From Blastocatellia bacterium (GTDB lineage Bacteria; Acidobacteriota; Blastocatellia; Pyrinomonadales; Pyrinomonadaceae): 64,000 bases of DNA. Positions 27,529-37,178 of the stretch are shown in pieces. Location: contig JACCVY010000257.1 of NCBI GenBank assembly GCA_013697915.1, positions 17,577 to 81,576 of the forward strand, read 5' to 3'. Position numbers and translations under genes: made by a program. How positions within the stretch are numbered: the stretch's first letter is position 1; each line of letters opens with the position of its first letter. The notes beneath the pieces were generated by a model. It was not told the origin of the DNA. It was given only the letters and a program-made list of their open reading frames with translations, and ran no database searches.

Positions 27529-29448
27529 TCAAGGCGTCGGTGTTGCTGTTGCGCGCGGCCGTCGCCGGGCCCGCGCTTGCCTTTGCGGCTGATTGTTTGG
27601 TTGACTCCTGGCCGCATTGAAATACCCGAGGTCCTTCGCCTTCATGACTAAAGCCGCCGCTATCGGCGCCGCTGATTTCGATCCATAGCCACCGCCTTCG
27701 ACAATGACGGCCATCGCCAGCTGTGGCCGTTCGAGCGGAGCAATGCACAGGAACCACGCGTCAACGCGCGGATTCTCTTCATCCATGATGGTCTCTTCAT
27801 ATTCACGAATGATGTTGCCCTTGTTGTCCTTTTCAACGCGGTGTCGGCTCTTTGGTTCTCCAGTTTTCAGATCATAGACAGGCACGATCTTCTGTGCCGT
27901 TCCTGTCTTGCCGCCAGTGTTGATGCCGGCCGCTTGCACGGGAGCAAAAACTCCGCGCGCTGTGCCACGGGCGCCGCCCGTCACCCGACCCATGATGCTG
28001 CGCAGTGTTGCCGCCACCTGCGGCGTCATCACTTGCTTAAACATTTCGGGCGGACGATTGAACTCAATCTTGGGTTTCATCAAACGTCCATCCATATTCG
28101 CAATCGCCGCCGCCGCCAGCGCCATTTGGAACGGAGTCATCTGGCCGGCGTATCCCTGGCCATAACCCATCAGGGCAAGATCGTATCTAGTCACCCCTTT
28201 GCCGGTGACTATTGTGGCTTCGCGCGGGGCCAGCGCGCGCTTAATGGCATCGCTGCTGGCGTTCCAAATTTCAGGTTCCTTGCGGCCGCGCAATGCTTCC
28301 GTCGGCGTGTCGTAAGTGCCAATGCCCAGCAATTGCGCCGCAACTTTCAGACGTTCGGCGCCAAGCTTCACGCCCATTTGGGCGAAGTACTGATTGCAGG
28401 AAACTTCGTAAGCGGTATCGATGCCGATGCGGCCGTGGACTTCGCCCGGTCCACCGTCATCCATAATCACGTTTGCGCCCGGCGCCGCAACATAGCCACC
28501 GCTGCTACAAGTGAACTGCGTGTTCTGCTCACCCGCGAGAAAAGCAGCCGTCATCGTCACAGTCTTGAAGGTTGAGCCGGGAATGTAATAAGCGCCAAGC
28601 GCGCGGCTCACCAGAGGACGATCGCGTTGGTTTGCTTCGAGCCTAATCCAGGTAGCTTCGTCTTCAACTTCTTTCAAGCTATAGGACGGCTCGCTATAGA
28701 GGGCCAACACTTCGCCGGTTTGCGGGTTCACGACAACAACGGCGCCGTGCTTTCCTTTCAACTGGTCCATGGCCATCTGTTGCAGATCGCGATCAATTGT
28801 TAAGCGAACGTCAGTGTTGCCTTTGATATTTATTGTCTTGCCCCGGGCAACTTCCAGCGCTTCGGGAAGGGCGCCACTTTGCGGTCCAAACAGGGCGCGT
28901 TCCAGTCCCGGATCGCCGCGATCGGAGCCAAAGATTTGCGCCATCGCCTGATCCATCGGGTAATCGCGGTAGATGTTCCCGCTGGAATCACGGCGATATA
29001 ACGCCAGCGCGTTTTCAAGTTTGCCACTGCGATCCAATAGCCACCCGCGCAACGTCGATTCCGAGAGACGCCGGTTGCGCAAATCTTTGTAACCCAGTTC
29101 CTGGAACTTTTCGTTGTTTTCCGCCGCGTAGTGGGACCAATAAACGTGAAAACCAAACACACCCAACGCCAGCAGCACGAATATCCAACGCAACGCGCGC
29201 AGGCCGCGATTGGTTGAAGTTGAGCCAAGACGCCGCTTAACTGCTTTTGGAAGATCTTCCGCAACTGCCAGTGGTGTGATTACACCACGGCGCCGGTTGC
29301 GAAAAAGCGAGACCAGCAACACCAAAGCGATTAGCGACAGTCCGGCGAGATAAATCAGGGTGAGCGTAGCCGGCACTCTTTCCGGCACGGTAACCGAAGA
29401 GGCCGGGGTGGCTGATTGAAAGAGCAGGAAGAGGGTCATCGTGTTCAA
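27529..29448 (-). CDS. Penicillin-binding protein (class B transpeptidase, PbpA-like)
   Basis: PGSTFKTVTM (SxxK), SCNQYF (SxN), GKTGTAQ (KTG). Confidence 0.93.
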   Translation of the reverse strand: MNTMTLFLLFQSATPASSVTVPERVPATLTLIYLAGLSLIALVLLVSLFRNRRRGVITPLAVAEDLPKAVKRRLGSTSTNRGLRALRWIFVLLALGVFGFHVYWSHYAAENNEKFQELGYKDLRNRRLSESTLRGWLLDRSGKLENALALYRRDSSGNIYRDYPMDQAMAQIFGSDRGDPGLERALFGPQSGALPEALEVARGKTINIKGNTDVRLTIDRDLQQMAMDQLKGKHGAVVVVNPQTGEVLALYSEPSYSLKEVEDEATWIRLEANQRDRPLVSRALGAYYIPGSTFKTVTMTAAFLAGEQNTQFTCSSGGYVAAPGANVIMDDGGPGEVHGRIGIDTAYEVSCNQYFAQMGVKLGAERLKVAAQLLGIGTYDTPTEALRGRKEPEIWNASSDAIKRALAPREATIVTGKGVTRYDLALMGYGQGYAGQMTPFQMALAAAAIANMDGRLMKPKIEFNRPPEMFKQVMTPQVAATLRSIMGRVTGGARGTARGVFAPVQAAGINTGGKTGTAQKIVPVYDLKTGEPKSRHRVEKDNKGNIIREYEETIMDEENPRVDAWFLCIAPLERPQLAMAVIVEGGGYGSKSAAPIAAALVMKAKDLGYFNAARSQPNNQPQRQARARRRPRATATPTP

Positions 29449-29455
29449 TGGACTG

Positions 29456-29553
29456 CTCTGTGCAACCTTTGTGTTCTCTGTGTCTCCGTGGTGAATTTAG
29501 TCGATGGTTAAGGCTCACCACTGAGACACAGAGTTCACAGAGAACGCACAGAG
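29456..29553. repeat. Palindrome upstream of the PBP gene
   Basis: CTCTGTG...TTCTCTGTGTCTCCGTGGTGA versus TCACCACTGAGACACAGAGTTCACAGAGAA...CACAGAG. Confidence 0.85.
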
Positions 29554-29588
29554 ACGTTCAAAATTCAAGACTATTGTGACTCCAAAAC

Positions 29589-30416
29589 TCATTCGCTTCG
29601 GCGAAATCTCACCTCGACGTCGCCAAAGCCCACTACGTCGCCATTCTCGATCTGCCGCGCTTCGCCGTACGAGATGCGACGGCCATTTATAAAAGTTCCG
29701 TTTGTCGATCCCGTGTCAGCGACCAGCAGTGTTCCCTGTTGATTCATCAGCAGGGTGGCATGAATTTTGGACACGCTGGTGTCGTGCAAGGCAAGCTCGT
29801 TGTCAGTCGCGCGTCCGACATTCAGACGCCGGCCTCCGGGCTTGAACACGAGCGCCACTTCACGCGTGCCGTTGCTCATGGTGACGCGAGCCACCACGCC
29901 AACGTCGGGAATCTTTGGCACTCCTTTTGGCGGCGCAGGCAAATGCTGCGCGCGCTTTTCTTCATCCTCGCGCCGTATTTTTTCTTCAAACTCGCCGAAC
30001 GTCGGATCAACCGTTATACCGCTGGTAAAAATATCGACTTCGGTTTCGACTTTTACCGGCGCCAGCGTGCGATAACGATGATCATTGATGTGGTCGATGG
30101 CGGCGGCCAGGACTTCCGTTTCCAGGTCTTTGATTATTTCGGGGGGCGCTTCGGAGTGCGTGCCCCATTCGACTTTGAGTTTCAGATGATGGGGGGCTAT
30201 GCGGCCACTGCGGCCTTCATCCCGCACGCGTTCATCGATCAGTTTCTTCATGCGCTCGATGAGTTGCGAAGTTGTCAGGCCGCCTTTCGGCGCGACGGTG
30301 CGTCCGAACTTGCGGTCAACGACTTCGCCCATGCTTTCCAGCACGCGCCGCATCAAACGCTCGGGCAGGGCCTCTTCGCGCTTCGTCTTCTTTGGTTGCT
30401 TGCCTTCGTCTGCCAT
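29589..30416 (-). CDS. FHA-domain protein, FhaA-like (DUF3662 + FHA)
   Basis: LNVGRATDNELALHDTSVSKIHATLLMN...DTGSTNGTFINGRRI. Confidence 0.9.
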   Translation of the reverse strand: MADEGKQPKKTKREEALPERLMRRVLESMGEVVDRKFGRTVAPKGGLTTSQLIERMKKLIDERVRDEGRSGRIAPHHLKLKVEWGTHSEAPPEIIKDLETEVLAAAIDHINDHRYRTLAPVKVETEVDIFTSGITVDPTFGEFEEKIRREDEEKRAQHLPAPPKGVPKIPDVGVVARVTMSNGTREVALVFKPGGRRLNVGRATDNELALHDTSVSKIHATLLMNQQGTLLVADTGSTNGTFINGRRISYGEARQIENGDVVGFGDVEVRFRRSE

Positions 30417-30604
30417 TGTTGAAAAAAACGCAGCTCGGTCATGCTGCGCAGAAAACGAAAACTAAACTTCTAAGGGAACGAGGCTTATTCTACTTTAAAC
30501 TGGGGTTTCGACAATAGCGTGGAAAATTGGTGGGACATTACTGAAATTGTGAAATAAAAATGGTGGTCGTGAGTGGCTTTGCACAGAAATGTTCGGCCGC
30601 ATAA

Positions 30605-30748
30605 AAAGAGCGGGGGCAAGCCCTCCTTCCCAACCTCGAGCTGATCCAAGTTGAAGGTTAATCGCTGCCGGAAAGGCTTTCAACGTCAAAGCAATCGCGC
30701 AAGTCCAATAGTCTCGAGGTCGGGAAGGAGGGCTTGCCCCCGCTCTTT
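30605..30748. repeat. Long palindrome, family C copy 1
   Basis: AAAGAGCGGGGGCAAGCCCTCCTTCCCAACCTCGAG and its inverted copy, 1 mismatch in 36. Confidence 0.92.
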
Positions 30749-30812
30749 AGCGGGCCTAACATCGATTATCAAATCATGACGAATGGTCCAGGTTACCAGA
30801 CCGTTAGCTATC

Positions 30813-31631
30813 TCATTTTGATTTGGTGGCGTGGTGATCTCGCTGCCGCGCAGCCTCGTAAAGCAATACGCCGGCAGCCACCGAAACATTCAAACTCTCA
30901 ACCGGCTCTCGCATAGGAATTCTTGTGGCTTCGGCCGCGGCTTCGATTTCAGCCCGGGTAAGGCCGCTGGTTTCCGGACCAAGAATCAAGGCGCGTCGAA
31001 TGGTCCAATCCATCTCGGTATAAACGGTAGTCGCATCGAGGTCCGCGCAAACCGTCTTGACGCCATGTTGCGAGCACCAGTCGATCACCTCTTCATAGCT
31101 GGGCCGAAACCAAATTGGCAGGCGAAACGCGGCGCCCATTGCGCCGCGTAATGCTTTGGGCGAAAACGGATCGGTAGCATTTTCAGTGGCAATGGCGCCG
31201 GTCACTCCGGTCGCTTCCGCGGTTCGCAGTATCGCTCCGACATTTACCGGATTGGTGATTCGATGCATCACCACAATCAACGGCGTTTCTTTTTGCTTAT
31301 TGGTGAAATGCTCTTCGGTCATCGCCGGCCGTGCCACAAGCATGACGACGCCCTGCGGTGTTTTGCTGTAAGAAATTGAAGCAAGCAACTTCTCACTCAC
31401 AATTGCGTTGCGCTCACTAGCAGTAGCAAATTTTTCAATCAACTCAGCCGGTTTGGGCTTTTGCGCAAGTTCGTGCGAAACAATGAGTGCGTGGATAGGC
31501 AGTTGCGAGTTCACTGCTTCTTCGCAAAGACGCAGGCCTTCGACGAAGATCATTTCTTCCACCTTGCCATCGCGAATCGCGCGCGCTTCGCGCAGCAGGG
31601 AATTGTCTTTACTGGTGATTCGTTCAGCCAT
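30813..31631 (-). CDS. TrmH/SpoU-family RNA 2'-O-methyltransferase
   Basis: NPVNVGAILRTAEATG, LILGPETSGLTRAEIE, IPMREPVESLNVSVAAGVLLYEA. Confidence 0.93.
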   Translation of the reverse strand: MAERITSKDNSLLREARAIRDGKVEEMIFVEGLRLCEEAVNSQLPIHALIVSHELAQKPKPAELIEKFATASERNAIVSEKLLASISYSKTPQGVVMLVARPAMTEEHFTNKQKETPLIVVMHRITNPVNVGAILRTAEATGVTGAIATENATDPFSPKALRGAMGAAFRLPIWFRPSYEEVIDWCSQHGVKTVCADLDATTVYTEMDWTIRRALILGPETSGLTRAEIEAAAEATRIPMREPVESLNVSVAAGVLLYEAARQRDHHATKSK

Positions 31632-31678
31632 TTATTCAACGCTACGAGCAGATGGGGACGGCGACTCAAGAAAGCAAC

Positions 31679-31802
31679 CTCATGGTCGGGAAGGGTGGCT
31701 TTGGCACCCCAGCGCGGCTGCCGCGCCCGGGACCCCGCTTGCCCCCGCCTACGCTTGAGTGCCGCTCAAGAGCGGGGGTAAACCACCCTTTCCAACCATG
31801 AG
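31679..31802. repeat. Long palindrome, family C copy 2
   Basis: CTCATGGTCGGGAAGGGTGGCTTT ... AGCGGGGGTAAACCACCCTTTCCAACCATGAG. Confidence 0.88.
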
Positions 31803-31872
31803 ATTATATGGCTTGAATGGCTGTCTCGTTTCTTTGTGCTTGACTTCTTTTTATTCCAGGCCGATCTCGCTT

Positions 31873-32805
31873 CTATTCCAGAGAGATCTCGGCCCAGATG
31901 GGCCAGTGATCGGAAACATTCAATGGTCGTGCGACTCCCCAATTCATGATCTTAAGGTCGCGATAAAAAATCCAATCTGCATGCAAACGAATTCCCGCAC
32001 CACGCCAGGTCGGCGTGCCGGTGGGAATGGGCGTTTGAAATCCCCGGGCTTCCATGAAACTTCTCGTCTCTGCACATTTTCGTCGAGACAGGGTGTTGAA
32101 ATCGCCAACTACCAATGTAGGTCCGGAATGTTTTTCAGCTTCTGCTGCTAACACTTCGAGCTGTTCCAGTTGTCCGCCAATCGCCGCATGCGGATCGACA
32201 TGAGCGTTAAGAATTCGCAGCCTCTTGTTTCCCAGTGAAATCGTCGCGGCCATTGCAAGCCGCGGCCTCCAGGGACATTCGTGCCACGGCAAATCGATAC
32301 GCGTCACCTCCTCGAGCGGATAACGACTCAGCAAAGCAATGCCGGTGTCGCCCGTGTCGTGCAACCCAATCTGTTCTTCAAAATCCAACCACCACTGCCG
32401 CGCAACCGGCGGTTGTCCGCGCGGGATGCCGGCCGGCGCATGGACCCAAAAACTTTGCAACGCTTCCGCCAGCTCGCGCGCGACGTGATGGCCTCCTGCG
32501 CGCGTGGTTTGTTTGTCTGCTTCCTGCAACGCCACCACATCCGGGAAGGGCATTAGTTTAGCTGAGTTCAGAACATTCGCGACCCTGCGAATATTTTCAC
32601 CAACTTGAGAGGTGCGCTTTCCGTTGCCGCTAAGCCCGAGCTTGCGCAGCAGTCCGCTTGATATCAAAAAGCGTCCGACCGCATAGCGAATGTTGTATGA
32701 TGCGATTACGAGTTGGGAACTTTCGCGGTCGCCAATTGACTGCGGCAGAGCACTACCGAACTCAAGTGTTTCAGAATCTTTCAGCGGGGGAATTGCGGTT
32801 ACCAT
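31873..32805 (-). CDS. Endonuclease/exonuclease/phosphatase-family protein
   Basis: DVVALQEAD, LNAHVD, LVVGDFNT, DHWPIWAEI. Confidence 0.88.
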   Translation of the reverse strand: MVTAIPPLKDSETLEFGSALPQSIGDRESSQLVIASYNIRYAVGRFLISSGLLRKLGLSGNGKRTSQVGENIRRVANVLNSAKLMPFPDVVALQEADKQTTRAGGHHVARELAEALQSFWVHAPAGIPRGQPPVARQWWLDFEEQIGLHDTGDTGIALLSRYPLEEVTRIDLPWHECPWRPRLAMAATISLGNKRLRILNAHVDPHAAIGGQLEQLEVLAAEAEKHSGPTLVVGDFNTLSRRKCAETRSFMEARGFQTPIPTGTPTWRGAGIRLHADWIFYRDLKIMNWGVARPLNVSDHWPIWAEISLE

Positions 32806-32952
32806 CAGAACTTATCTTTACGCGATCTGATTCCGAACGACAAATCGAAAAATGCTAACCTCCTGCTGCTATGACATTCGTCCATAACCGCAACCCAGTC
32901 CGGCAGGCGTACGCAGCAACAACCGTCAACTCTCTCTCGTCACGACACAAAT

Positions 32953-33336
32953 ATGATTCGAACTGTAATTGCTGTAATTGACGACATGTTTTTGGCCTCG
33001 AAAGTTCGGGCTACGGCCAAAGCTTTGGGAATGCTCGCTGTCTTTCCACGCGGCCTCGACTCGCTTCGGCATAGTATTGACGACGGCGTGCCTGACATTA
33101 TCGTCGTCGATCTGCAACACGCAAAGCTCGACCCAATTGCCCTCGGCAGTGAGTTGAAAACTAATGAAAGACTGAAGGCCGTTCCGGTGGTTGGATTCTT
33201 TTCTCACGTTGAAGCGGAACTGCAGCGGAAAGCCGTGCAGGCGGGCTATGATCAGGTGCTGCCGCGTTCTGTGTTCTTTGGCGAACTGGCAAATGTTCTT
33301 TCGGGCGAAAGCAAGTGCGAGAGCAAGAAGGCCTAA
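32953..33336 (+). CDS. Response-regulator receiver-like protein
   Basis: VIAVIDDMFLASKV, DIIVVDLQ, VPVVGFFSHVE. Confidence 0.7.
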   Translation: MIRTVIAVIDDMFLASKVRATAKALGMLAVFPRGLDSLRHSIDDGVPDIIVVDLQHAKLDPIALGSELKTNERLKAVPVVGFFSHVEAELQRKAVQAGYDQVLPRSVFFGELANVLSGESKCESKKA

Positions 33337-33342
33337 GGCGTT

Positions 33343-34362
33343 TCAACCCACCGGCGCCGGCGCGATGACTTCGTGGATGGCGCGCACTTCGCTAACAAGC
33401 CGCTCATATTGATCCAATGTCAGTGCTTGCGCGCCATCGGAAAGCGCGTTGCCGGGCGAATCGTGCACTTCGACAATCAAGCCATCGGCGCCAACTGCAA
33501 CACCCGCGCGCGCCAACGGAGTTACCATATAGTTCTTTCCGGTACCGTGCGACGGGTCGACTATGACCGGCAAATGTGAAATACGTCTCACCGCTGGTAT
33601 CGCGGCCAGGTCCAAAGTATTTCTGGTGTGCTGGGAAAAAGTGCGTATCCCGCGCTCGCAAAGAACAACTTGATAGTTACCTTCGGCCATTATGTATTCC
33701 GCCGCCAGCAGCCATTCATCAAGCGTCGCCGACAAGCCGCGTTTAAGCAGCACCGGCAAACTGGATTTTCCCACGCGTCGCAGCAGCGTGAAGTTTTGCA
33801 TACTGCGCGCGCCAATCTGAATCATGTCCGCATAGCGTTCAACCAAATCGACACTCGGTTCGTCCAATGCCTCGGTAACAATTTTCAATCCAAAGGTGTC
33901 GCGAATCTCTGCAAGAATCTTCAATCCGTCTTCGCCCAAACCCTGAAATGCATAAGGCGAAGTACGCGGCTTGAAAGCGCCACCGCGAAAAAAGCGCGCG
34001 CCGCTGCGTCGCACAACCTCGGCGACTGCGAAAGCCTGCGTGCGGCTTTCAACTGCGCAGGGACCAGCAATGATGGCCAACTCGTCACCGCCGATGGCCG
34101 CGTCGCCCACGCGCACGACTGTCTTCTCCTTGCGCATGTCGAGCGTCACCAGTTTATATGGCTTGCTGATGCGAACAGCTTCGGCGACGCCGGGAAGAGT
34201 TTCGAAATGTGAAGGATCAATAGCACCGGAATTTCCTGTTATGCCAACAGCAGTTCGGGCGGCGCCAGGCATGGGATGCGCTTTGTACCCGAGCTCTTCA
34301 ATGACCTGGACCACGGCCTCCACCTGGCCGTCGGTGGCGTCAGCTTTCATTACGATCAGCAT
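33343..34362 (-). CDS. aroF: 3-deoxy-7-phosphoheptulonate synthase (N-terminal ferredoxin-like regulatory domain)
   Basis: [47 protein letters not shown]. Confidence 0.95.
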   Translation of the reverse strand: MLIVMKADATDGQVEAVVQVIEELGYKAHPMPGAARTAVGITGNSGAIDPSHFETLPGVAEAVRISKPYKLVTLDMRKEKTVVRVGDAAIGGDELAIIAGPCAVESRTQAFAVAEVVRRSGARFFRGGAFKPRTSPYAFQGLGEDGLKILAEIRDTFGLKIVTEALDEPSVDLVERYADMIQIGARSMQNFTLLRRVGKSSLPVLLKRGLSATLDEWLLAAEYIMAEGNYQVVLCERGIRTFSQHTRNTLDLAAIPAVRRISHLPVIVDPSHGTGKNYMVTPLARAGVAVGADGLIVEVHDSPGNALSDGAQALTLDQYERLVSEVRAIHEVIAPAPVG

Positions 34363-34393
34363 AGTTCACAGGTAACGTGAGAACAGTTTGGTT

Positions 34394-34626
34394 CTATAGT
34401 TTCCGATACACCTCTCGACGATGGCGCACGTAATGAATAAGCACTTGCTTGGCCCGCTGATTGACTCCATACACTACGCGATACTCCCGAACTTCAGCGC
34501 CTGTCGTGGAAAAGGATTCTCCGCCAGTAAGTCCAACCTATTAATTACGCGGGTAATCGCGGATTTCGGTAATGAACGCAAATCCTTTTCAAACGAGGGC
34601 TTGAGGATGACTTTATATGAGGCCAT
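34394..34626 (-). pseudogene. RelE/ParE-superfamily toxin, frameshifted
   Basis: MASYKVILKPSFEKDLRSLPKSAITRVINRLDLLAENPFPRQALKFG then frameshift then EYRVVYGVNQRAKQVLIHYVRHRREVYRKL in another frame (own translation of minus strand). Confidence 0.82.
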
Positions 34627-34798
34627 CCTTCTTCAGACGCCGTTTCAATTCTTCTAAGGCGATTGGCTTTTCGGCTTTGCGCTCGGCAACGACGGCGAGG
34701 TCATGGAGGTCTTCCAATAATTTCTCGTATTCTTTGAGAGACAGCAGAACCCCCGTCTTTTTTCCGGTTTCATCGATTACATACTGTGCTTGCGACAT
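34613..34798 (-). CDS. Antitoxin, Phd/YefM-like or similar, cognate of RelE-like toxin
   Basis: MSQAQYVIDETGKKTGVLLSLKEYEKLLEDLHDLAVV; stop overlaps toxin start by about 14 nt. Confidence 0.8.
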   Translation of the reverse strand: MSQAQYVIDETGKKTGVLLSLKEYEKLLEDLHDLAVVAERKAEKPIALEELKRRLKKDGLI

Positions 34799-34843
34799 GG
34801 CCTTACTTTAACTGAAAGACAGCGAACCTAAAAGCGCGATTAC

Positions 34844-36901
34844 CTACATCCTTTCGGGCACCCTGATTCCAAGCGTTGCCAGCGCCGCGGTCAACTGCTG
34901 CCGCGTAATATTAGCGACTGCGATCAATACCGCCTTCTTGATTTCATCTTCCTCGGCGATGATGCGATGACGGTGATAGAAGAGATTAAACGCGCGCGCA
35001 AGTGTGAATGCATACTTCGCTAAATTCGCCGGCTCAGCTGAAGCTGCGCATTGCGCGATCGCTTCTTCCAGGCGCTCGGCCAGCATGAGCAACGACCAGA
35101 CTTCGGTTCCGGCCTCCCCAGCAAGAACTTCGGAAACTCTCGCTGCGGTTTGCGAATCGCCCGTCGCTTTCTGGAGCAACTCCGTCGCGGCCGCGATCGC
35201 CTTCTCATCGAGCTTGCGAAAGATCGAATTCGCCCGCACCGCTGCATACTGGCAATAAGGGCCGGTTTCGCCTTCGAAAGAAAGCGCCTCGTTGAAGTCG
35301 AATGCAATTACCGAATTGCGCGTGAACTTGAGAAGAAAATAACGCAAGGCTCCGACAGCTATTTCATGTGCAGTTGCGCTTCGCTCGTCCGCCGACAATT
35401 CAGGATGCCGCGCCTCGACTTCCTTCAGCGCATCCTTTTCCAAACGATCGATCAGATCGTCGGCTTTCACGCCCAGACCTTTCCGCCCACTCATTTCGAT
35501 GTAAGGACGCGCGCGATCCTCTTCGCTCAATTCAATTCCCAACTCTTCGCAAGCCGCAGGAGACAACGCCACCATCTCGTAGCCAAAATGAACGCTTGCG
35601 TCTGCGCCGATTTCGGGCACGAGCGCAACGACACCGCGCGCCACAATTTCCTGCGGATACGCCTGGCGGGAATCGATTACGTTATAGACCTTCACGCCGC
35701 CGCCGAAATTGGGCCGCGGCAATTCGGGAAGGATCTCAGCGTTGGATTCCGTAGTAGTAACCCAGGCGACGTGCCCATCCGGATAAGAACGAAAAGGCTT
35801 GTAGTTGAAATCCAAACCGAGCTGGCCCAGCTTCCACAATTGATAAGCGATGTCCTTGCCGGTGTAGGTTACTGTGCCGTTTGAGCGCACGATTATCTTG
35901 TCCGATTCATGTTCGTCAGTGCCGGTGTGCGATTCAAACGGCATCACCCAACAACCCGCGTGCTTGCCCTGTGATTCGAAGCGGATAACGCCAGCGCTCT
36001 TCATCAGCTCAAAGGCGCGATCCCAAAAATGTAGATGAAGAATGTCTGATTCGCGCGCCAGCAAGTCGTAACGAATGTCGAGCCGCTCCATCGTGTCGAG
36101 TATGCGTTCGACATTGCGCGTGGCGACGTAATCCGCCAGCTCGGCTGTTGGGTTGTTTCCCGCCTCGATCGCGTGCAGCACGTCGCTGCGCAACTCGAGT
36201 CGTGCTGAATTTGTTTCTTCATCGGCGCCTTCGCGATAAAACACTCCGACACGCGTGTACAGGTCCCAGCAGTAATAATCAAACGGAACATTTGCGGGCA
36301 GCGAACTATCCAGCGCTTTGATTTGTTCGAGCGTCATTTTCTCGAGCTCGGTAAAGCCGACAACGACGTCCGCCACCTGGACGCCGGTATTGTCGATGTA
36401 GTTTTGCACCTCAACGCGCTCGCCCGCGGCTTTGAGCACGCGAACAAAAGTGTCACCGAGCACGGCGTTGCGAACGTGCCCAATGTGCGCTGCCTTGTTC
36501 GGATTGATGCTGGTGTGCTCAACCATCTTTTTCGGACGATCTGGTACAGATGAGGTTACCTCGGTGGCAGCATTCTGTTTTCCTGCGAACAGCGAAAGCA
36601 GTTTGGCGCGATCAAAGAAGATGTTGACGTAACCGGCGCCCGCAACTTCGACGCGGGCGACTTCCGCGGACGCTTCCAATTTTGCCTTCAACTGTTCGGC
36701 AATTGTGCGCGGTGGGACCTTTGCGCCGGTGCCTTGCTTAATGAGTTTCGCAAGTTCAAATGAAACCGGGAACGCAAGATCGCCAAGCTCAGGGCGCGGC
36801 GGTGTCTCAGCGCCGACCTGGTCGAGTTCGACGCCGAACAGCTCCAGCGCCGCGCTTTGAACGAGTCCCTTTAGTTGATCCTGAAGCTGTAGAAGAGCCA
36901 C
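34844..36901 (-). CDS. argS: Arginyl-tRNA synthetase
   Basis: HTSINPNKAAHIGHVRNAVLGD, C-terminal DALR region ending LGIRVPERM. Confidence 0.96.
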   Translation of the reverse strand: MALLQLQDQLKGLVQSAALELFGVELDQVGAETPPRPELGDLAFPVSFELAKLIKQGTGAKVPPRTIAEQLKAKLEASAEVARVEVAGAGYVNIFFDRAKLLSLFAGKQNAATEVTSSVPDRPKKMVEHTSINPNKAAHIGHVRNAVLGDTFVRVLKAAGERVEVQNYIDNTGVQVADVVVGFTELEKMTLEQIKALDSSLPANVPFDYYCWDLYTRVGVFYREGADEETNSARLELRSDVLHAIEAGNNPTAELADYVATRNVERILDTMERLDIRYDLLARESDILHLHFWDRAFELMKSAGVIRFESQGKHAGCWVMPFESHTGTDEHESDKIIVRSNGTVTYTGKDIAYQLWKLGQLGLDFNYKPFRSYPDGHVAWVTTTESNAEILPELPRPNFGGGVKVYNVIDSRQAYPQEIVARGVVALVPEIGADASVHFGYEMVALSPAACEELGIELSEEDRARPYIEMSGRKGLGVKADDLIDRLEKDALKEVEARHPELSADERSATAHEIAVGALRYFLLKFTRNSVIAFDFNEALSFEGETGPYCQYAAVRANSIFRKLDEKAIAAATELLQKATGDSQTAARVSEVLAGEAGTEVWSLLMLAERLEEAIAQCAASAEPANLAKYAFTLARAFNLFYHRHRIIAEEDEIKKAVLIAVANITRQQLTAALATLGIRVPERM

Positions 36902-37110
36902 TTGATTCCTGATCTGAAAATTTGATTGTCCGGAAAAGCGGAAATTATAGCTTAGCGGGTTTCCAATCCGCTATTGCGGGGCATCGGGAAAAATGATTGA
37001 GGACTAGCAACGACAAGCAACTCGCTTCGTCACCCGGTTGACCCTTGAACGGGGCAAAGCCTTGTATACTCATCGCTTTTGGCGTTTTCTGACCACGCTC
37101 TGTTACCATC

Positions 37111-37176
37111 GCTCGTAAACCGTAAATAGGAGATTCGCAATCGGTCGGTTCCATTTACGATTCACGATTCACGCTC
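37111..37176. repeat. Short 7-mer-period hairpin upstream of larC
   Basis: CGTAAAC CGTAAAT versus ATTTACG ATTCACG ATTCACG. Confidence 0.75.
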
Positions 37177-37178
37177 TT

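Noticed and set aside
27841-28575. 244-aa ORF antisense to the PBP gene
   Set aside because: Shadow ORF opposite the transpeptidase motifs.
29739-30422. 227-aa ORF antisense to the FHA gene
   Set aside because: Shadow ORF; the minus-strand FHA protein has clear motifs.
34421-34657. 78-aa plus-strand ORF over the toxin locus
   Set aside because: Minus strand gives a recognisable RelE-like protein in two frames, so the plus ORF is spurious.
35051-35884. 277-aa ORF antisense to argS
   Set aside because: Shadow ORF of argS, no recognisable motifs.
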